NCBI GenBank assembly: GCA_019359635.1
Contig: JAHHGY010000007.1
Span: 16,029-80,028 of the forward strand
Direction of reading: 5' to 3'
Source of the DNA: Chroococcus sp. CMT-3BRIN-NPC107
GTDB taxonomy: Bacteria > Cyanobacteriota > Cyanobacteriia > Cyanobacteriales > Chroococcidiopsidaceae
Length of the DNA stretch: 64,000 nt
Below, piece after piece: positions 48,548-57,746 of this stretch. The position numbers and the translations under genes were made by a program. How positions within the stretch are numbered: the stretch's first letter is position 1; the number at the start of each line of letters is the position of its first letter. The notes under the pieces were generated by a model. It was not told where the DNA came from and did not search any database. It saw nothing but the letters and a program-made list of their open reading frames with translations.

Positions 48548-49624
48548 TTATTCGTCTATTTGCCAAACATCTTTAGTAATTTCTTCATCAAAAATCTTCT
48601 TAGGACGGATTAATACAATAACTTTACCTAGCAGTTGCAAATCTGGCTGGGTTTCAAACCATTGCAGTTCTATTTGTCCAAAATTATCCACTATAAAGTA
48701 ACTGTGTGCATCCCATTCGCGCTCGGAACGATCTATTACTACCAATACAGGCTCGGTAGAACTATTTGGCGCTTCTGGCAAAAATTCAGCCCTAGACAAT
48801 ATGACGATGGGATCTTCAGCTTTTAATACTACCTGCCATCCTGGTAAAGTAACCCAGGCTTGCTCTCCAGCAAACTTTACCATCCCAAAAGGTTTAATTT
48901 CTTCCACCATCGGTACAGCTTTGACATCATTGCTACTCAAAGGCATTTCTCCAGCTACGGGGACAATTTTGGCTATTTCCTCATCAGTTTGCAGCCTGTA
49001 AAAGGGCAATTTAGGTGTAGGGCGCGTTTGAACTACACTAAAATCCATTAATAACTGCTCAATTTGCTGTCTAGCACTGAGAGAATGAGCAAATTTTAAC
49101 CCTCTAGCAATTAAACGCGATCGCTCTTGCATATCGTTTTTTTGCCGAATCAAGCGCCAGTAGTGGTAAGCTACTGCATCGCCGCGATGGTCAGTAAAGC
49201 CGTTAGGTAAGGAGGATAAACGGGAATAATCTTTAATAGCTCTAGCAACTTCCCGTGCATCATCAATATTTAGCTGATGAGTAACTACCAAATCCGCCGC
49301 CGCCGCGCGATCGCCATGATCTAATAGCCGCAATTCGTATAGAATATCGCTACCACGCCCTGTAAAGTGCGATCGCACGTTTTCTGAGGCTCCAGCTTTT
49401 TCTATAGAAGCATAAACTTGAGAACCTACAATTACCTGGTTTTGCTGAATTGGCTCAAATCCTGTAGCTTCAAAAATAGTTTGCGGACTCAACCCAGATT
49501 TTTGTAATTTTGCACAAGAAAGTCCCCATTCTACCCAAGTACCTTGTTTCTGCCTCAAGTTTCGGATTAAGGTTTCGCTTTCTTCACTGGATAGCTCATC
49601 ATTATTAGGTATTAGTTCAGTCAT
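48548..49624 (-). CDS. raf1: Rubisco accumulation factor 1
   Basis: A 358-residue assembly chaperone that holds the Rubisco large-subunit dimer before small subunits bind. The alpha domain (LRQKQGTWVEWGLSCAKLQKSGLSPQTIFEATGFEP; ELRLLDHGDRAAAADLVVTH) is followed by a beta domain (PFYRLQTDEEIAKIVPVAGEMP; GMVKFAGEQAWVTLPGW). This two-part pattern is specific to Raf1. rbcL and rbcS are not in the window. ATG at 49624 preferred over a GTG two codons upstream. Confidence 0.9.
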   Translation of the reverse strand: MTELIPNNDELSSEESETLIRNLRQKQGTWVEWGLSCAKLQKSGLSPQTIFEATGFEPIQQNQVIVGSQVYASIEKAGASENVRSHFTGRGSDILYELRLLDHGDRAAAADLVVTHQLNIDDAREVARAIKDYSRLSSLPNGFTDHRGDAVAYHYWRLIRQKNDMQERSRLIARGLKFAHSLSARQQIEQLLMDFSVVQTRPTPKLPFYRLQTDEEIAKIVPVAGEMPLSSNDVKAVPMVEEIKPFGMVKFAGEQAWVTLPGWQVVLKAEDPIVILSRAEFLPEAPNSSTEPVLVVIDRSEREWDAHSYFIVDNFGQIELQWFETQPDLQLLGKVIVLIRPKKIFDEEITKDVWQIDE

Positions 49625-49804
49625 AATCACAGCAAGTAAATTTTTTTAATGAGACGGATTAAACCTACAACCCCTAAAAAACTGGGGTTAAATTTATTTT
49701 ATGTTTGCTTACTCATTCTAGAACTACAGAAATGCGATCGCCATAACCCGTTATTAGATAGGAATTACATACCTAATCGACTCATGAGAAAATCATCCTA
49801 GCTC

Positions 49805-49854
49805 GCCTAGGGTTAAAACCCCAGGCTAACAGCTAAAGTCTACTAAAGTAGACT
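49805..49854. repeat. Double inverted repeat before menG
   Basis: A first imperfect hairpin (GCCTAGGGTT / AACCCCAGGC, 49805-49826) is followed by a perfect 8-bp one, AGTCTACT-AA-AGTAGACT (49837-49854). This kind of pair is a common dispersed intergenic repeat in cyanobacteria as far as I recall. It ends 25 bases before the menG start. Confidence 0.55.
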
Positions 49855-49879
49855 AAATAAATCTTTTGCAATAGGTTTA

Positions 49880-50578
49880 ATGGAATCCACTGATATCCGC
49901 GCTATTTTCGATCGCATTGCGCCCGTTTACGACCAAATGAACGATCGCCTAAGTTTAGGTCAACATCGCATTTGGAAGCAAATGACCGTAAAATGGAGCA
50001 AAGCAAATCCTGGTGATACTTGCTTAGATTTATGTTGTGGTAGTGGAGATTTGGCTTTGCGTCTGGCGCGCTCCGTTGGTGCTACAGGTAAAGTGTACGG
50101 CGCAGATTTTGCTGTAGCGCAACTAGAAATTGCTAAACAACGAGCTTTAAAACAATATCCCCATCCACCGATAACTTGGGTTGAAGCTGATGCGCTAAAT
50201 TTACCCTTTGCGGATAACTATTTTGATGCGGCGACAATGGGCTACGGTTTAAGAAATGTGTTAGATATTCCCCGCAGTCTTCAGGAATTATATCGAGTTC
50301 TCAAGCCAGGTGCGATCGCGGCAATTTTAGACTTTCATCGTCCAACTAATAGTTATTTAAGTAGTTTTCAGCAATGGTATTTAGATAATTTGGTCGTACC
50401 AATGGCGCAAAACTTAGGTTTAACCGAAGAATACGCTTACATTAGTCCGAGCTTAGACCGTTTTCCCACCGGACGCGAACAAGTAGAATTAGCTAACAAG
50501 GCTGGCTTTTTATCCACCCATTACCCCATCGCCAACGATATGATGGGAGTGCTAGTAGTTGAAAAACTTACCTTTTAA
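49880..50578 (+). CDS. menG: Demethylphylloquinone / menaquinone methyltransferase (UbiE family)
   Basis: A 232-residue SAM-dependent methyltransferase that adds the ring methyl group in phylloquinone synthesis. Seen are FDRIAPVYDQMNDRLSLGQHRIWKQM, LDLCCGSGDLALRLA (SAM motif), GYGLRNV and EQVELANKAGF. In cyanobacteria the UbiE homologue is MenG, acting on 2-phytyl-1,4-naphthoquinone for photosystem I, which is encoded at 30.7-35.2 kb here. Confidence 0.92.
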   Translation: MESTDIRAIFDRIAPVYDQMNDRLSLGQHRIWKQMTVKWSKANPGDTCLDLCCGSGDLALRLARSVGATGKVYGADFAVAQLEIAKQRALKQYPHPPITWVEADALNLPFADNYFDAATMGYGLRNVLDIPRSLQELYRVLKPGAIAAILDFHRPTNSYLSSFQQWYLDNLVVPMAQNLGLTEEYAYISPSLDRFPTGREQVELANKAGFLSTHYPIANDMMGVLVVEKLTF

Positions 50579-50618
50579 AAGCTACTTGTTAACGGCTCTT
50601 ACACCTTAAAATCTTGCT

Positions 50619-51848
50619 TTGGACTGGTCTACTCTGTGGCTTTACGTTGCTCCGCCTGTAGTAGGTGGAATTATTGGCTATTTCACTAATGATATAGCTA
50701 TTAAAATGCTGTTTCGTCCTTACCGAGCGATTTATATCGGGAAACGAAGACTACCTTTTACTCCTGGCTTAATTCCTCGCAACCAAGAGCGTTTAGCCAA
50801 ACGAGTCTCCGATACAATTATGGGTTCGCTGCTAACGCCCGATGAATTGCAAAAACTGGCGCGGCGACTGCTGCAACCCGAACGAGTCCAAGCAGCCATT
50901 TTATGGCTGCTGAAGCTGGCTTTAGAGCAAGTAAAGCTCGATAAAGAACAAAAAAGTACCAAAATTGTTGCGGGTATCCTCAAGGACTTACTAGGACAAT
51001 CTTTGCCACGTTTGCTAAAAGTTTTAGCGCGGCGAGAAGATTTTTTAGAAACGCAAATCAATCAAATATTTGACCAAGTATTATTAGACTTTCAACTGAG
51101 CGAAGATCAAGCAACAAAGCTTGCTGATTGGCTGTTGCAGGTAGTTTTACCACCGGATGCGATTAGACAGCTAATAATTGACTTTTTGACCGATCGCACG
51201 ATTCAATTAATCGATGAAGGCTTTAGGGAAAAAGCAAGCGGTACTTATTGGGTAGTTGCTAATTTATTTGGTTTACGCAATACTCTAACTCGGTTACGGG
51301 CTTTTTGTTTAGATGAAAAGGAAGCAACCAACGAGCGACTAACAGAATTAATTAAATCGTTAGCAATACGCGATCGCCTGAAAACCTGGTTAAAAAGTAT
51401 ATCTTTACAAAACTTACCTGTTTCTACCGTGCGCCAGCTACGCAAAACTACCCGCGATACTATCCGGGGTTACGTGCAGACGCGGGGAATGGACTTCTTA
51501 CAAGGGTTTAACGATTCGATAGATTGGGACAATACCTCTACTTTGCTGCTAAATCGATTAAGAAATTCTGCGGCTTTGGGAAGCTCTTTAGAAGTTGTTA
51601 GCAAAGAACTAGCATTACTATTAGAGCGTTACTTAGAGAAGGATTTAGAGGCAATTGTCGCTCAAGCCATCCCTATTTTATCCATCGATCGAGTAATTGT
51701 CGATCGCGTCAAATCTACATCGGCGGCGGAGTTAGAAACCGCTATCGAAGGAATTGTTAAAAATGAACTGCAAGCGATCGTTAACTTGGGTGGTTTATTG
51801 GGGTTTGTAATTGGTTTATTGCAATCAGTAGTGTTATTGCTGCGATAA
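50619..51848 (+). CDS. DUF445 membrane protein
   Basis: A 409-residue protein with a TTG start (no ATG nearby). N-terminal helix ([33 protein letters not shown]) and [28 protein letters not shown] are typical of DUF445; a long amphipathic helical body and a C-terminal helix ([20 protein letters not shown]) follow. Function not established. It lies 40 bases after menG. Confidence 0.82.
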   Translation: MDWSTLWLYVAPPVVGGIIGYFTNDIAIKMLFRPYRAIYIGKRRLPFTPGLIPRNQERLAKRVSDTIMGSLLTPDELQKLARRLLQPERVQAAILWLLKLALEQVKLDKEQKSTKIVAGILKDLLGQSLPRLLKVLARREDFLETQINQIFDQVLLDFQLSEDQATKLADWLLQVVLPPDAIRQLIIDFLTDRTIQLIDEGFREKASGTYWVVANLFGLRNTLTRLRAFCLDEKEATNERLTELIKSLAIRDRLKTWLKSISLQNLPVSTVRQLRKTTRDTIRGYVQTRGMDFLQGFNDSIDWDNTSTLLLNRLRNSAALGSSLEVVSKELALLLERYLEKDLEAIVAQAIPILSIDRVIVDRVKSTSAAELETAIEGIVKNELQAIVNLGGLLGFVIGLLQSVVLLLR

Positions 51849-51872
51849 GGGACACGCTCATTCCGTGTCCCT
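51848..51872. terminator. Bidirectional terminator
   Basis: Perfect 9-bp stem AGGGACACG / CGTGTCCCT with a 7-nt loop, between the convergent DUF445 and hflX genes. The flanking T-runs are short. Confidence 0.6.
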
Positions 51873-51877
51873 GTTGT

Positions 51878-53470
51878 TTAGGAAGCGACAGCATAACGAA
51901 TTAGCTGAGAAATCCGTTGGCGCAAAGTTTCTAAACCCAAGACTTCGCGCGCTGCAATAAATACAGCTTGAGGAAATTCCTCTCTAGCAATTGCTAAGGT
52001 TTCACTATCAGCACAATCAATTTTATTTAAAACTACTAATGCAGGTCCTGGAGTTATAGGCATTTCTGACAAAATACTCATGACTGACCTAATTTGACTA
52101 TGCCAAGCTGGATGAGATAAATCGGCTACGTGCAGCAAAGCATCGGCTTCGGTGACTTCTTCTAAAGTTGCCCGAAAAGCATCCATCAACGATGCTGGCA
52201 ATTCGTGAATAAACCCTACTGTATCTGTAAGCACAATTTGTTTAGGTCTACTTGTCACTGCGTCCGGTAGAAGCATTCGGCGAGTAGTAGGATCGAGCGT
52301 CGCAAATAATTGATCGGCGGTGTAAACGTCTGAATTAGTCAAAGCGTTTAATAGCGTTGATTTTCCAGCATTTGTATAACCAACGATCGCAATTGAAGGT
52401 ACTTCTCTATGTTGGCGTTGCTGGCGTAACCGCGAACGATGAGCTTGTAGTTGATTTACTTCTGTTTGCAATCTACTAATTCGCCGCGCGATCGCTCGTC
52501 TTTCGGTTTCTAGTTTAGTTTCCCCAGGTCCTCGCGTCCCAATACCACCACCCAACCTTGACATGGCTTGACCTCTACCCGTCAATCGCGGCAACATATA
52601 TTCAAGTTGAGCGAGTTCTACTTGCAGTTTTCCGGCTCTAGATTGGGCGCGTTGAGCAAAGATATCTAAAATTACCTCAGTTCTGTCTACAACTCTAATG
52701 CCAATTTGGATTTCTAAGTTACGCACCTGAGCGGGAGAAAGATCGCGGTCAAAAACGATTAAATTAGCTCCCAAAGTTTGAGCCATAAGAGCAATTTCTT
52801 GAACTTTTCCTTCGCCAACTACGGTTTGAGGATGAGGACGCGATCGCTTTTGCTGCACTACTTGCAAAACTTCTCCCCCGGCGGTGTTTATCAGCCGTTC
52901 TAGTTCCGCTACGGTATCTTTAAATTGTTGAGGTGTAATGCCATCAGTAAACATTCCTACCAATAAAACGCGATCGCGATCGCTATCTACCTGTTGAGCG
53001 ACAAATTCCTGCTGAAACCGTCCTTCTATTTCGTCTACTAAGTCAATAAAATCTTGATTAACAACAATATCTAGGCTCAAGGGTGGCGATACCTGCCAAG
53101 TTAAGCCATTTTCGGGAGTAAGGTTAGCGATATAAGCTTCTTTTACATAACCTGTAGCACCGCCGCCACGTCGTTCAAAGCCCGATCCTGTAACGTTTAG
53201 AACGATTAAGCTATCTAATCTCTGAAGCGCCATTGCGGTTAAAGAAGCTTCATTAGGAGGCTCGGTTTTTAGTTGAGTAGTTATACATCTAATTCCGCTC
53301 AATCTTTCCGCACCATAGCGAGGCAATTCTAAGGGGGGAATCTGGGTTTGACGGGGAGTACCAACACCTACTCTAATAGCCTGTCCCCGGCGATTGAAAT
53401 AGGTGCATATAGGCTGATTTATTTCGGTACTAATAGCGGCAAGTCTTTGGGCAAATTCCGGTGTAGTCAA
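51878..53470 (-). CDS. hflX: GTPase HflX
   Basis: A ribosome-associated GTPase. The N-terminal HflX domain (LVGMFTDGITPQQFKDTVAELERLI) and RSRAGKLQVELAQLEYMLPRLTGRG lead into the G domain with GYTNAGKSTLLNALT, DTVGFIHELP and NKID. As drawn it begins at a TTG giving 530 residues. The frame stays open for 31 more codons upstream and encodes ETIYGNLQGLKSSQIKQLQK onward, the normal conserved N-terminus; however the expected ATG before ETIYGN reads ATA (53561-53563). No ATG, GTG or TTG occurs between it and the TTG used here. Confidence 0.9.
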   Translation of the reverse strand: MTTPEFAQRLAAISTEINQPICTYFNRRGQAIRVGVGTPRQTQIPPLELPRYGAERLSGIRCITTQLKTEPPNEASLTAMALQRLDSLIVLNVTGSGFERRGGGATGYVKEAYIANLTPENGLTWQVSPPLSLDIVVNQDFIDLVDEIEGRFQQEFVAQQVDSDRDRVLLVGMFTDGITPQQFKDTVAELERLINTAGGEVLQVVQQKRSRPHPQTVVGEGKVQEIALMAQTLGANLIVFDRDLSPAQVRNLEIQIGIRVVDRTEVILDIFAQRAQSRAGKLQVELAQLEYMLPRLTGRGQAMSRLGGGIGTRGPGETKLETERRAIARRISRLQTEVNQLQAHRSRLRQQRQHREVPSIAIVGYTNAGKSTLLNALTNSDVYTADQLFATLDPTTRRMLLPDAVTSRPKQIVLTDTVGFIHELPASLMDAFRATLEEVTEADALLHVADLSHPAWHSQIRSVMSILSEMPITPGPALVVLNKIDCADSETLAIAREEFPQAVFIAAREVLGLETLRQRISQLIRYAVAS

Positions 53471-53608
53471 GCGATCGCCTGGTAGTCGCTGATGATAAAG
53501 TTTCTGTAATTGCTTAATTTGGCTAGATTTTAGCCCTTGAAGGTTTCCATATATAGTTTCTATAAGCGTTTTGACCAGTAAATGGTTCCCGAATTCAGTA
53601 ATTCTATC

Positions 53609-54595
53609 TTACAAAATTGCGCTGCTTTGGGAGAGTTTCTGATTAGGTTTTAACAAGCGATCGCCCCAAGTTTGATATTTTGTCTGTAAGTCCCCCGTCA
53701 GCCACTTTTGATATTGAGGATAAACAGGTAAACGCGGCACAAGTTGCCAGGAATCTAATATTTTTGCTAAGTGTTGAGAGTGCAAATGCGGATAATTGGG
53801 GTTAACTTCGTCTTTTATCCCAATTCCGCCTAAATCTCGCGCTCCTGCTTCTAAACAGGCAAGTAATAAGCTGGGATATACAACTAAATTAGGCGGAATC
53901 TGAATAGCGATATCTAAAGGTAAAATTTCCCTTGCTATAGCGATCGCTTTTGGTAACTGTTGTAAGTCAAAACCTGGTGCAGCTAACTCTTGCTGACTTC
54001 CGGGACTATGAGGTTGTAGAATAACTTCTTGAATATGACCGTAACGTTGATGTAATTGCGCGACTGCTTCTAAAGTTTCTCTCCAATTTGCGATCGTTTC
54101 CCCAATCCCTAAAAGTAACCCTGTTGTAAAGGGAATTTTTAACTCTGCTGCCCATTCTAATTGTTGTAATCGTACTTCTGGAACTTTACTCGGTGCGTGT
54201 TGATGAACAGTTTGCAACAGTTTGGGGGTTAGCTGCTCTAACATTAATCCCATCGATACATTAACAGCTTTTAATTTAGCCATCTCTGTAAAGCTTAAAA
54301 TGCCTGCATTAGTATGAGGCAAAAATCCCAGGGAAAGAGCAAGATCGCACAGATTGTAAATTAGTTCAAACCATTCTTGACGGCGGGGTGAATTGGGGTG
54401 AACTTCGCCGCTTAGAATCAAAATCTCGCAAATTCCTTGACTTTGGAGCAGTAATAGCTGTTTTCTTGCTGTATCCAAACTCAGCCAGTCGCTTTTACCG
54501 GGATCTGTACGAAAGTTGCAGTATGTACAGCGATTGAAACATTCGTGGGTCGGCACTATTGTATGAGCAGGACTATAAGTGACAATTTTAGACAT
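53609..54595 (-). CDS. cofG: FO synthase subunit CofG (radical SAM)
   Basis: A 328-residue radical-SAM enzyme making, with CofH, the deazaflavin FO, an antenna chromophore of cyanobacterial photolyases. The cluster motif is CFNRCTYCNF; GLLLGIGET and LQPHSPGS(Q) follow, as in CofG. No cofH is nearby. ATG at 54595 gives MSKIVTYSPAHT; it starts two bases after the sufR stop, so it is probably co-transcribed with sufR. Confidence 0.85.
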   Translation of the reverse strand: MSKIVTYSPAHTIVPTHECFNRCTYCNFRTDPGKSDWLSLDTARKQLLLLQSQGICEILILSGEVHPNSPRRQEWFELIYNLCDLALSLGFLPHTNAGILSFTEMAKLKAVNVSMGLMLEQLTPKLLQTVHQHAPSKVPEVRLQQLEWAAELKIPFTTGLLLGIGETIANWRETLEAVAQLHQRYGHIQEVILQPHSPGSQQELAAPGFDLQQLPKAIAIAREILPLDIAIQIPPNLVVYPSLLLACLEAGARDLGGIGIKDEVNPNYPHLHSQHLAKILDSWQLVPRLPVYPQYQKWLTGDLQTKYQTWGDRLLKPNQKLSQSSAIL

Positions 54596-54597
54596 TA

Positions 54598-55245
54598 TTA
54601 ACGCGATCGCACTAAATAACCACAACGCTGCTCTCCATTAATTATCCAATGAGTACGCTCGACGGTACAATCAGGCAATATTTGAGCAAACATCTCTAAT
54701 TCATGTCCGCAAATTCCTGGAAAAGACTCCGCAACGTTAGAAATAGCACAGTTATGTTCGGTCATAATAAAACCGTCGCTAGACTCTAAAGAATGACATT
54801 CCGCCATAAAACCCTCAGCTTTTCTGAGTTCTACCAGTTTGGCGACGCGATTTTCTAAAGAGCCATTACCCAGTTTTTCGCGGTACTCTATGGCTTTACG
54901 CTGCCATTGCTTACTTAAAATTTGACTAACTTGCTCTGCGCCTACAGTTTCAGCTAAAGTTCCTAGGAGAGAAATAGCAAAAGCACTATAATTTTGACTT
55001 GTAGATTGGTTTAGACTTTCGCGTCCTTTACTGCTAATTTGATAAGCGTGTTGAGGACGACCCATTTGCTGAGACTTCGCACTGAAGGAAATTAATTCTT
55101 GATTAGCTAAATCTTTCAAGTGACGGCGCACGGCTTGCTGGCTAATTTCTAGCTTTATTGCCAATTCTTGGGCGGTAGCTGAAGGATGCTGCCCTAAATA
55201 TTGCAGAATGTCTTGCTTGGTGGAAGGCTGCTGTGCGATCGCCAT
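54598..55245 (-). CDS. sufR: Fe-S biogenesis repressor SufR
   Basis: A 215-residue DeoR-type winged-helix regulator. The N-terminal helix-turn-helix is seen in QDILQYLGQHPSATAQELAIKLEISQQAVRRHLKDL. The C-terminal half has the cluster Cys residues (ECHSLESS..., CAISNVAESFPGICGHE, LPDCTVERTHW, EQRCGYLVR). In cyanobacteria SufR binds a [4Fe-4S] cluster and represses sufBCDS; here it is divergent from sufB with matching operators between. Confidence 0.93.
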   Translation of the reverse strand: MAIAQQPSTKQDILQYLGQHPSATAQELAIKLEISQQAVRRHLKDLANQELISFSAKSQQMGRPQHAYQISSKGRESLNQSTSQNYSAFAISLLGTLAETVGAEQVSQILSKQWQRKAIEYREKLGNGSLENRVAKLVELRKAEGFMAECHSLESSDGFIMTEHNCAISNVAESFPGICGHELEMFAQILPDCTVERTHWIINGEQRCGYLVRSR

Positions 55246-55271
55246 CTTTTTCCCAAAAAAATTTCACTTTG

Positions 55272-55287
55272 ACAACATACCTGTTGT
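55272..55287. promoter_or_regulatory. SufR operator (CAAC-N6-GTTG)
   Basis: ACAAC-ATACCT-GTTGT is a perfect CAAC-N6-GTTG palindrome, extended by one base each side, 26 bp upstream of the sufR start. This matches the reported SufR recognition sequence. It likely mediates autoregulation. Confidence 0.8.
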
Positions 55288-55317
55288 TAATGTAGCTTAA
55301 AATGGAGATACATTAAA

Positions 55318-55331
55318 CAACAATTGTGTTA
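55318..55331. promoter_or_regulatory. Second, imperfect SufR operator
   Basis: CAAC-AATTGT-GTTA, one base from the CAAC-N6-GTTG consensus, located on the sufB side. Two sites of unequal quality in the sufR-sufB gap are described for cyanobacterial SufR, the weaker one often nearer the suf genes. Confidence 0.6.
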
Positions 55332-55463
55332 CTTTAATCGTACTATATAGTGGAAGCCATTTACAAAAGTGGCGACTTCCTATCTGCTATCCAAAGAGAG
55401 AAAAGTTAGAGGTTTAGCCGCTAACAACCAAGATTCACAAGAGAACGCGAGAGAACACTACTG

Positions 55464-56900
55464 ATGAGTGCAACTGTCAAAACGTTAGTTAATCAACCCT
55501 ACAAATACGGTTTTATCACCGACATTGAGGCAGACACGATTCCTCGTGGTCTCAGTGAAGATGTAGTTCGCTTGATTTCGGCGAAAAAAGAAGAACCAGA
55601 ATTTATGTTAGAGTTTCGGCTCAAAGCCTATCGTCAATGGCTGAAAATGACCGAACCTAATTGGCAAAATGTCAAGTACCCAACTATTGACTATCAAAAT
55701 ATTATTTACTACTCGGCGCCCAAGCAGAAAGCAAAGCTCAACAGTTTAGAGGAAGTAGACCCTACACTTTTAGAAACCTTTGAAAAGTTAGGAATCTCGT
55801 TATCCGAGCAAAAACGTCTATCCAACGTTGCGGTAGATGCAATTTTTGATAGCGTATCTGTAGCTACAACCTTCAAAGAAAAACTAGCTAAAGATGGCGT
55901 AATTTTCTGCTCTATTTCCGAAGCTTTAAAAGAACATCCCGAATTAGTTAAAAAATACTTAGGTAGTGTTGTCCCCGCCGCCGATAACTATTATGCCGCC
56001 TTAAATGGCGCTGTATTTAGCGATGGCTCTTTTGTCTACATTCCCAAAAACACCAAATGCCCAATGGAACTATCCACCTATTTCCGTATTAATAGCGGCG
56101 ATACTGGGCAGTTTGAGCGGACTTTGATTGTCGCTGAAGAAGGTAGCTCTGTTTCGTATTTAGAAGGCTGTACCGCTCCCATGTACGACACAAACCAGCT
56201 ACACGCGGCGGTTGTAGAATTAGTTGCTTTGGACAATGCAGAGATGAAATACTCTACGGTTCAAAACTGGTACGCTGGCGACGAAAACGGTAAAGGTGGA
56301 ATTTACAACTTTGTTACTAAGCGCGGGTTGTGTCAGGGAGTCAATTCTAAAATTTCTTGGACGCAAGTAGAAACAGGTTCGGCGATTACTTGGAAGTATC
56401 CTAGTTGCGTACTTGTAGGCGATAATTCTGTAGGCGAGTTTTATTCTGTAGCGCTTACCAATCATAAACAGCAAGCGGATACCGGGACGAAAATGATCCA
56501 TGTGGGCAAAAATACCCGCAGTACGATTATTTCTAAAGGAATTTCCGCAGGTAACTCCTCCAACAGTTATCGCGGTTTGGTAAAAATAAACCCGAAAGCT
56601 GAAGGAGCGCGGAATTATTCGCAGTGCGACTCGATGCTCATTGGCGATAATGCTAGTGCGAATACTTTTCCCTATATTCAAGTGCAAAATCCGGCGGCGA
56701 AGGTAGAACATGAAGCTTCTACTTCCAAAATTGGCGAAGACCAATTATTTTACTTTTCGCAACGAGGTATTTCTTCAGAAGATGCAATCTCAATGATGAT
56801 TAGCGGATTTTGTAAGGATGTATTCAATCAATTACCAATGGAATTTGCTGTAGAAGCAGATAGGTTGTTGAGTCTGAAGTTAGAAGGAAGTGTAGGTTAA
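55464..56900 (+). CDS. sufB: Fe-S scaffold protein SufB
   Basis: A 478-residue component of the SufBC2D scaffold on which [Fe-S] clusters are built. The N-terminus ([34 protein letters not shown]) and the beta-helix core with [39 protein letters not shown] and [12 protein letters not shown] (a conserved Cys) are standard. First gene of sufBCDS, controlled by the operators upstream. Confidence 0.97.
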   Translation: MSATVKTLVNQPYKYGFITDIEADTIPRGLSEDVVRLISAKKEEPEFMLEFRLKAYRQWLKMTEPNWQNVKYPTIDYQNIIYYSAPKQKAKLNSLEEVDPTLLETFEKLGISLSEQKRLSNVAVDAIFDSVSVATTFKEKLAKDGVIFCSISEALKEHPELVKKYLGSVVPAADNYYAALNGAVFSDGSFVYIPKNTKCPMELSTYFRINSGDTGQFERTLIVAEEGSSVSYLEGCTAPMYDTNQLHAAVVELVALDNAEMKYSTVQNWYAGDENGKGGIYNFVTKRGLCQGVNSKISWTQVETGSAITWKYPSCVLVGDNSVGEFYSVALTNHKQQADTGTKMIHVGKNTRSTIISKGISAGNSSNSYRGLVKINPKAEGARNYSQCDSMLIGDNASANTFPYIQVQNPAAKVEHEASTSKIGEDQLFYFSQRGISSEDAISMMISGFCKDVFNQLPMEFAVEADRLLSLKLEGSVG

Positions 56901-56901
56901 T

Positions 56902-56934
56902 TTAAAAGGCGGGTGAAAATCCTGCCTTTTAAAC
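56902..56934 (+). promoter_or_regulatory. Hairpin between sufB and sufC
   Basis: A 13-bp stem with one G-U pair (TTTAAAAGGCGGG / CCTGCCTTTTAAA) and a 7-nt loop directly after the sufB stop. It has no T-run, so it is more likely an mRNA-processing or stability element than a terminator. Confidence 0.6.
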
Positions 56935-56961
56935 GAAAGGTAACAGGGAAGAATATAAAGA

Positions 56962-57744
56962 ATGATTGTTGAAAATAGCGATGTGTTGCTGTCAGTAAGA
57001 GATTTGACGGCGGAAGTGGATGGTAATTCGATTTTAAAAGGTGTGAATCTTGAAGTAAAAGCTGGAGAGATTCATGCAATTATGGGTCCTAACGGTTCGG
57101 GTAAAAGCACTTTTTCTAAGGTAATAGCGGGACATCCAGCTTATGATGTGACTGCGGGAGAAGTAACCTTTCAAGGGGAGAAGTTACTAGAAATGGAAGC
57201 CGAAGAACGCGCTAGAGCGGGTATATTTTTGGCGTTTCAGTATCCTTTAGAGATTCCAGGCGTAAGCAATTTAGACTTTTTGCGAGTGGCTTACAATTCT
57301 CGCCGCAAACAGCAAGGTTTAGAGGAATTAGATTCTTTTGATTTTGATGAATTGGTGCAAGAGAAGCTAGAGATTGTCAAAATGAATCCAGCTTTTTTAA
57401 GTCGTAGCGTCAATGAAGGTTTCTCTGGTGGAGAGAAAAAGCGCAACGAAATTTTGCAAATGGCAGTATTAGAGCCGAAAGTAGCAATTTTGGATGAGAC
57501 AGATTCGGGATTGGATATTGATGCGCTAAAAATTGTTGCTAATGGAGTTAATCAGTTAGCAAATCCCGATAACGCCACGATTTTAATTACACACTACCAG
57601 CGTTTGCTAAATTATATTGTCCCGGATTACGTTCATGTAATGGCAGAAGGACGGATTATAAAAAGCGGCGGTAAAGAGTTGGCGCTGGAATTAGAAGCTC
57701 GCGGTTACGACTGGGTGCTACAAGCGGTAACGGAGGTAGGGTAA
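56962..57744 (+). CDS. sufC: Fe-S assembly ATPase SufC
   Basis: A 260-residue ABC-type ATPase that drives SufBD. Walker [10 protein letters not shown], signature [12 protein letters not shown], Walker [13 protein letters not shown] and the H-loop ITHYQRLL are present. Follows sufB by 61 bases. Confidence 0.97.
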   Translation: MIVENSDVLLSVRDLTAEVDGNSILKGVNLEVKAGEIHAIMGPNGSGKSTFSKVIAGHPAYDVTAGEVTFQGEKLLEMEAEERARAGIFLAFQYPLEIPGVSNLDFLRVAYNSRRKQQGLEELDSFDFDELVQEKLEIVKMNPAFLSRSVNEGFSGGEKKRNEILQMAVLEPKVAILDETDSGLDIDALKIVANGVNQLANPDNATILITHYQRLLNYIVPDYVHVMAEGRIIKSGGKELALELEARGYDWVLQAVTEVG

Positions 57745-57746
57745 GT

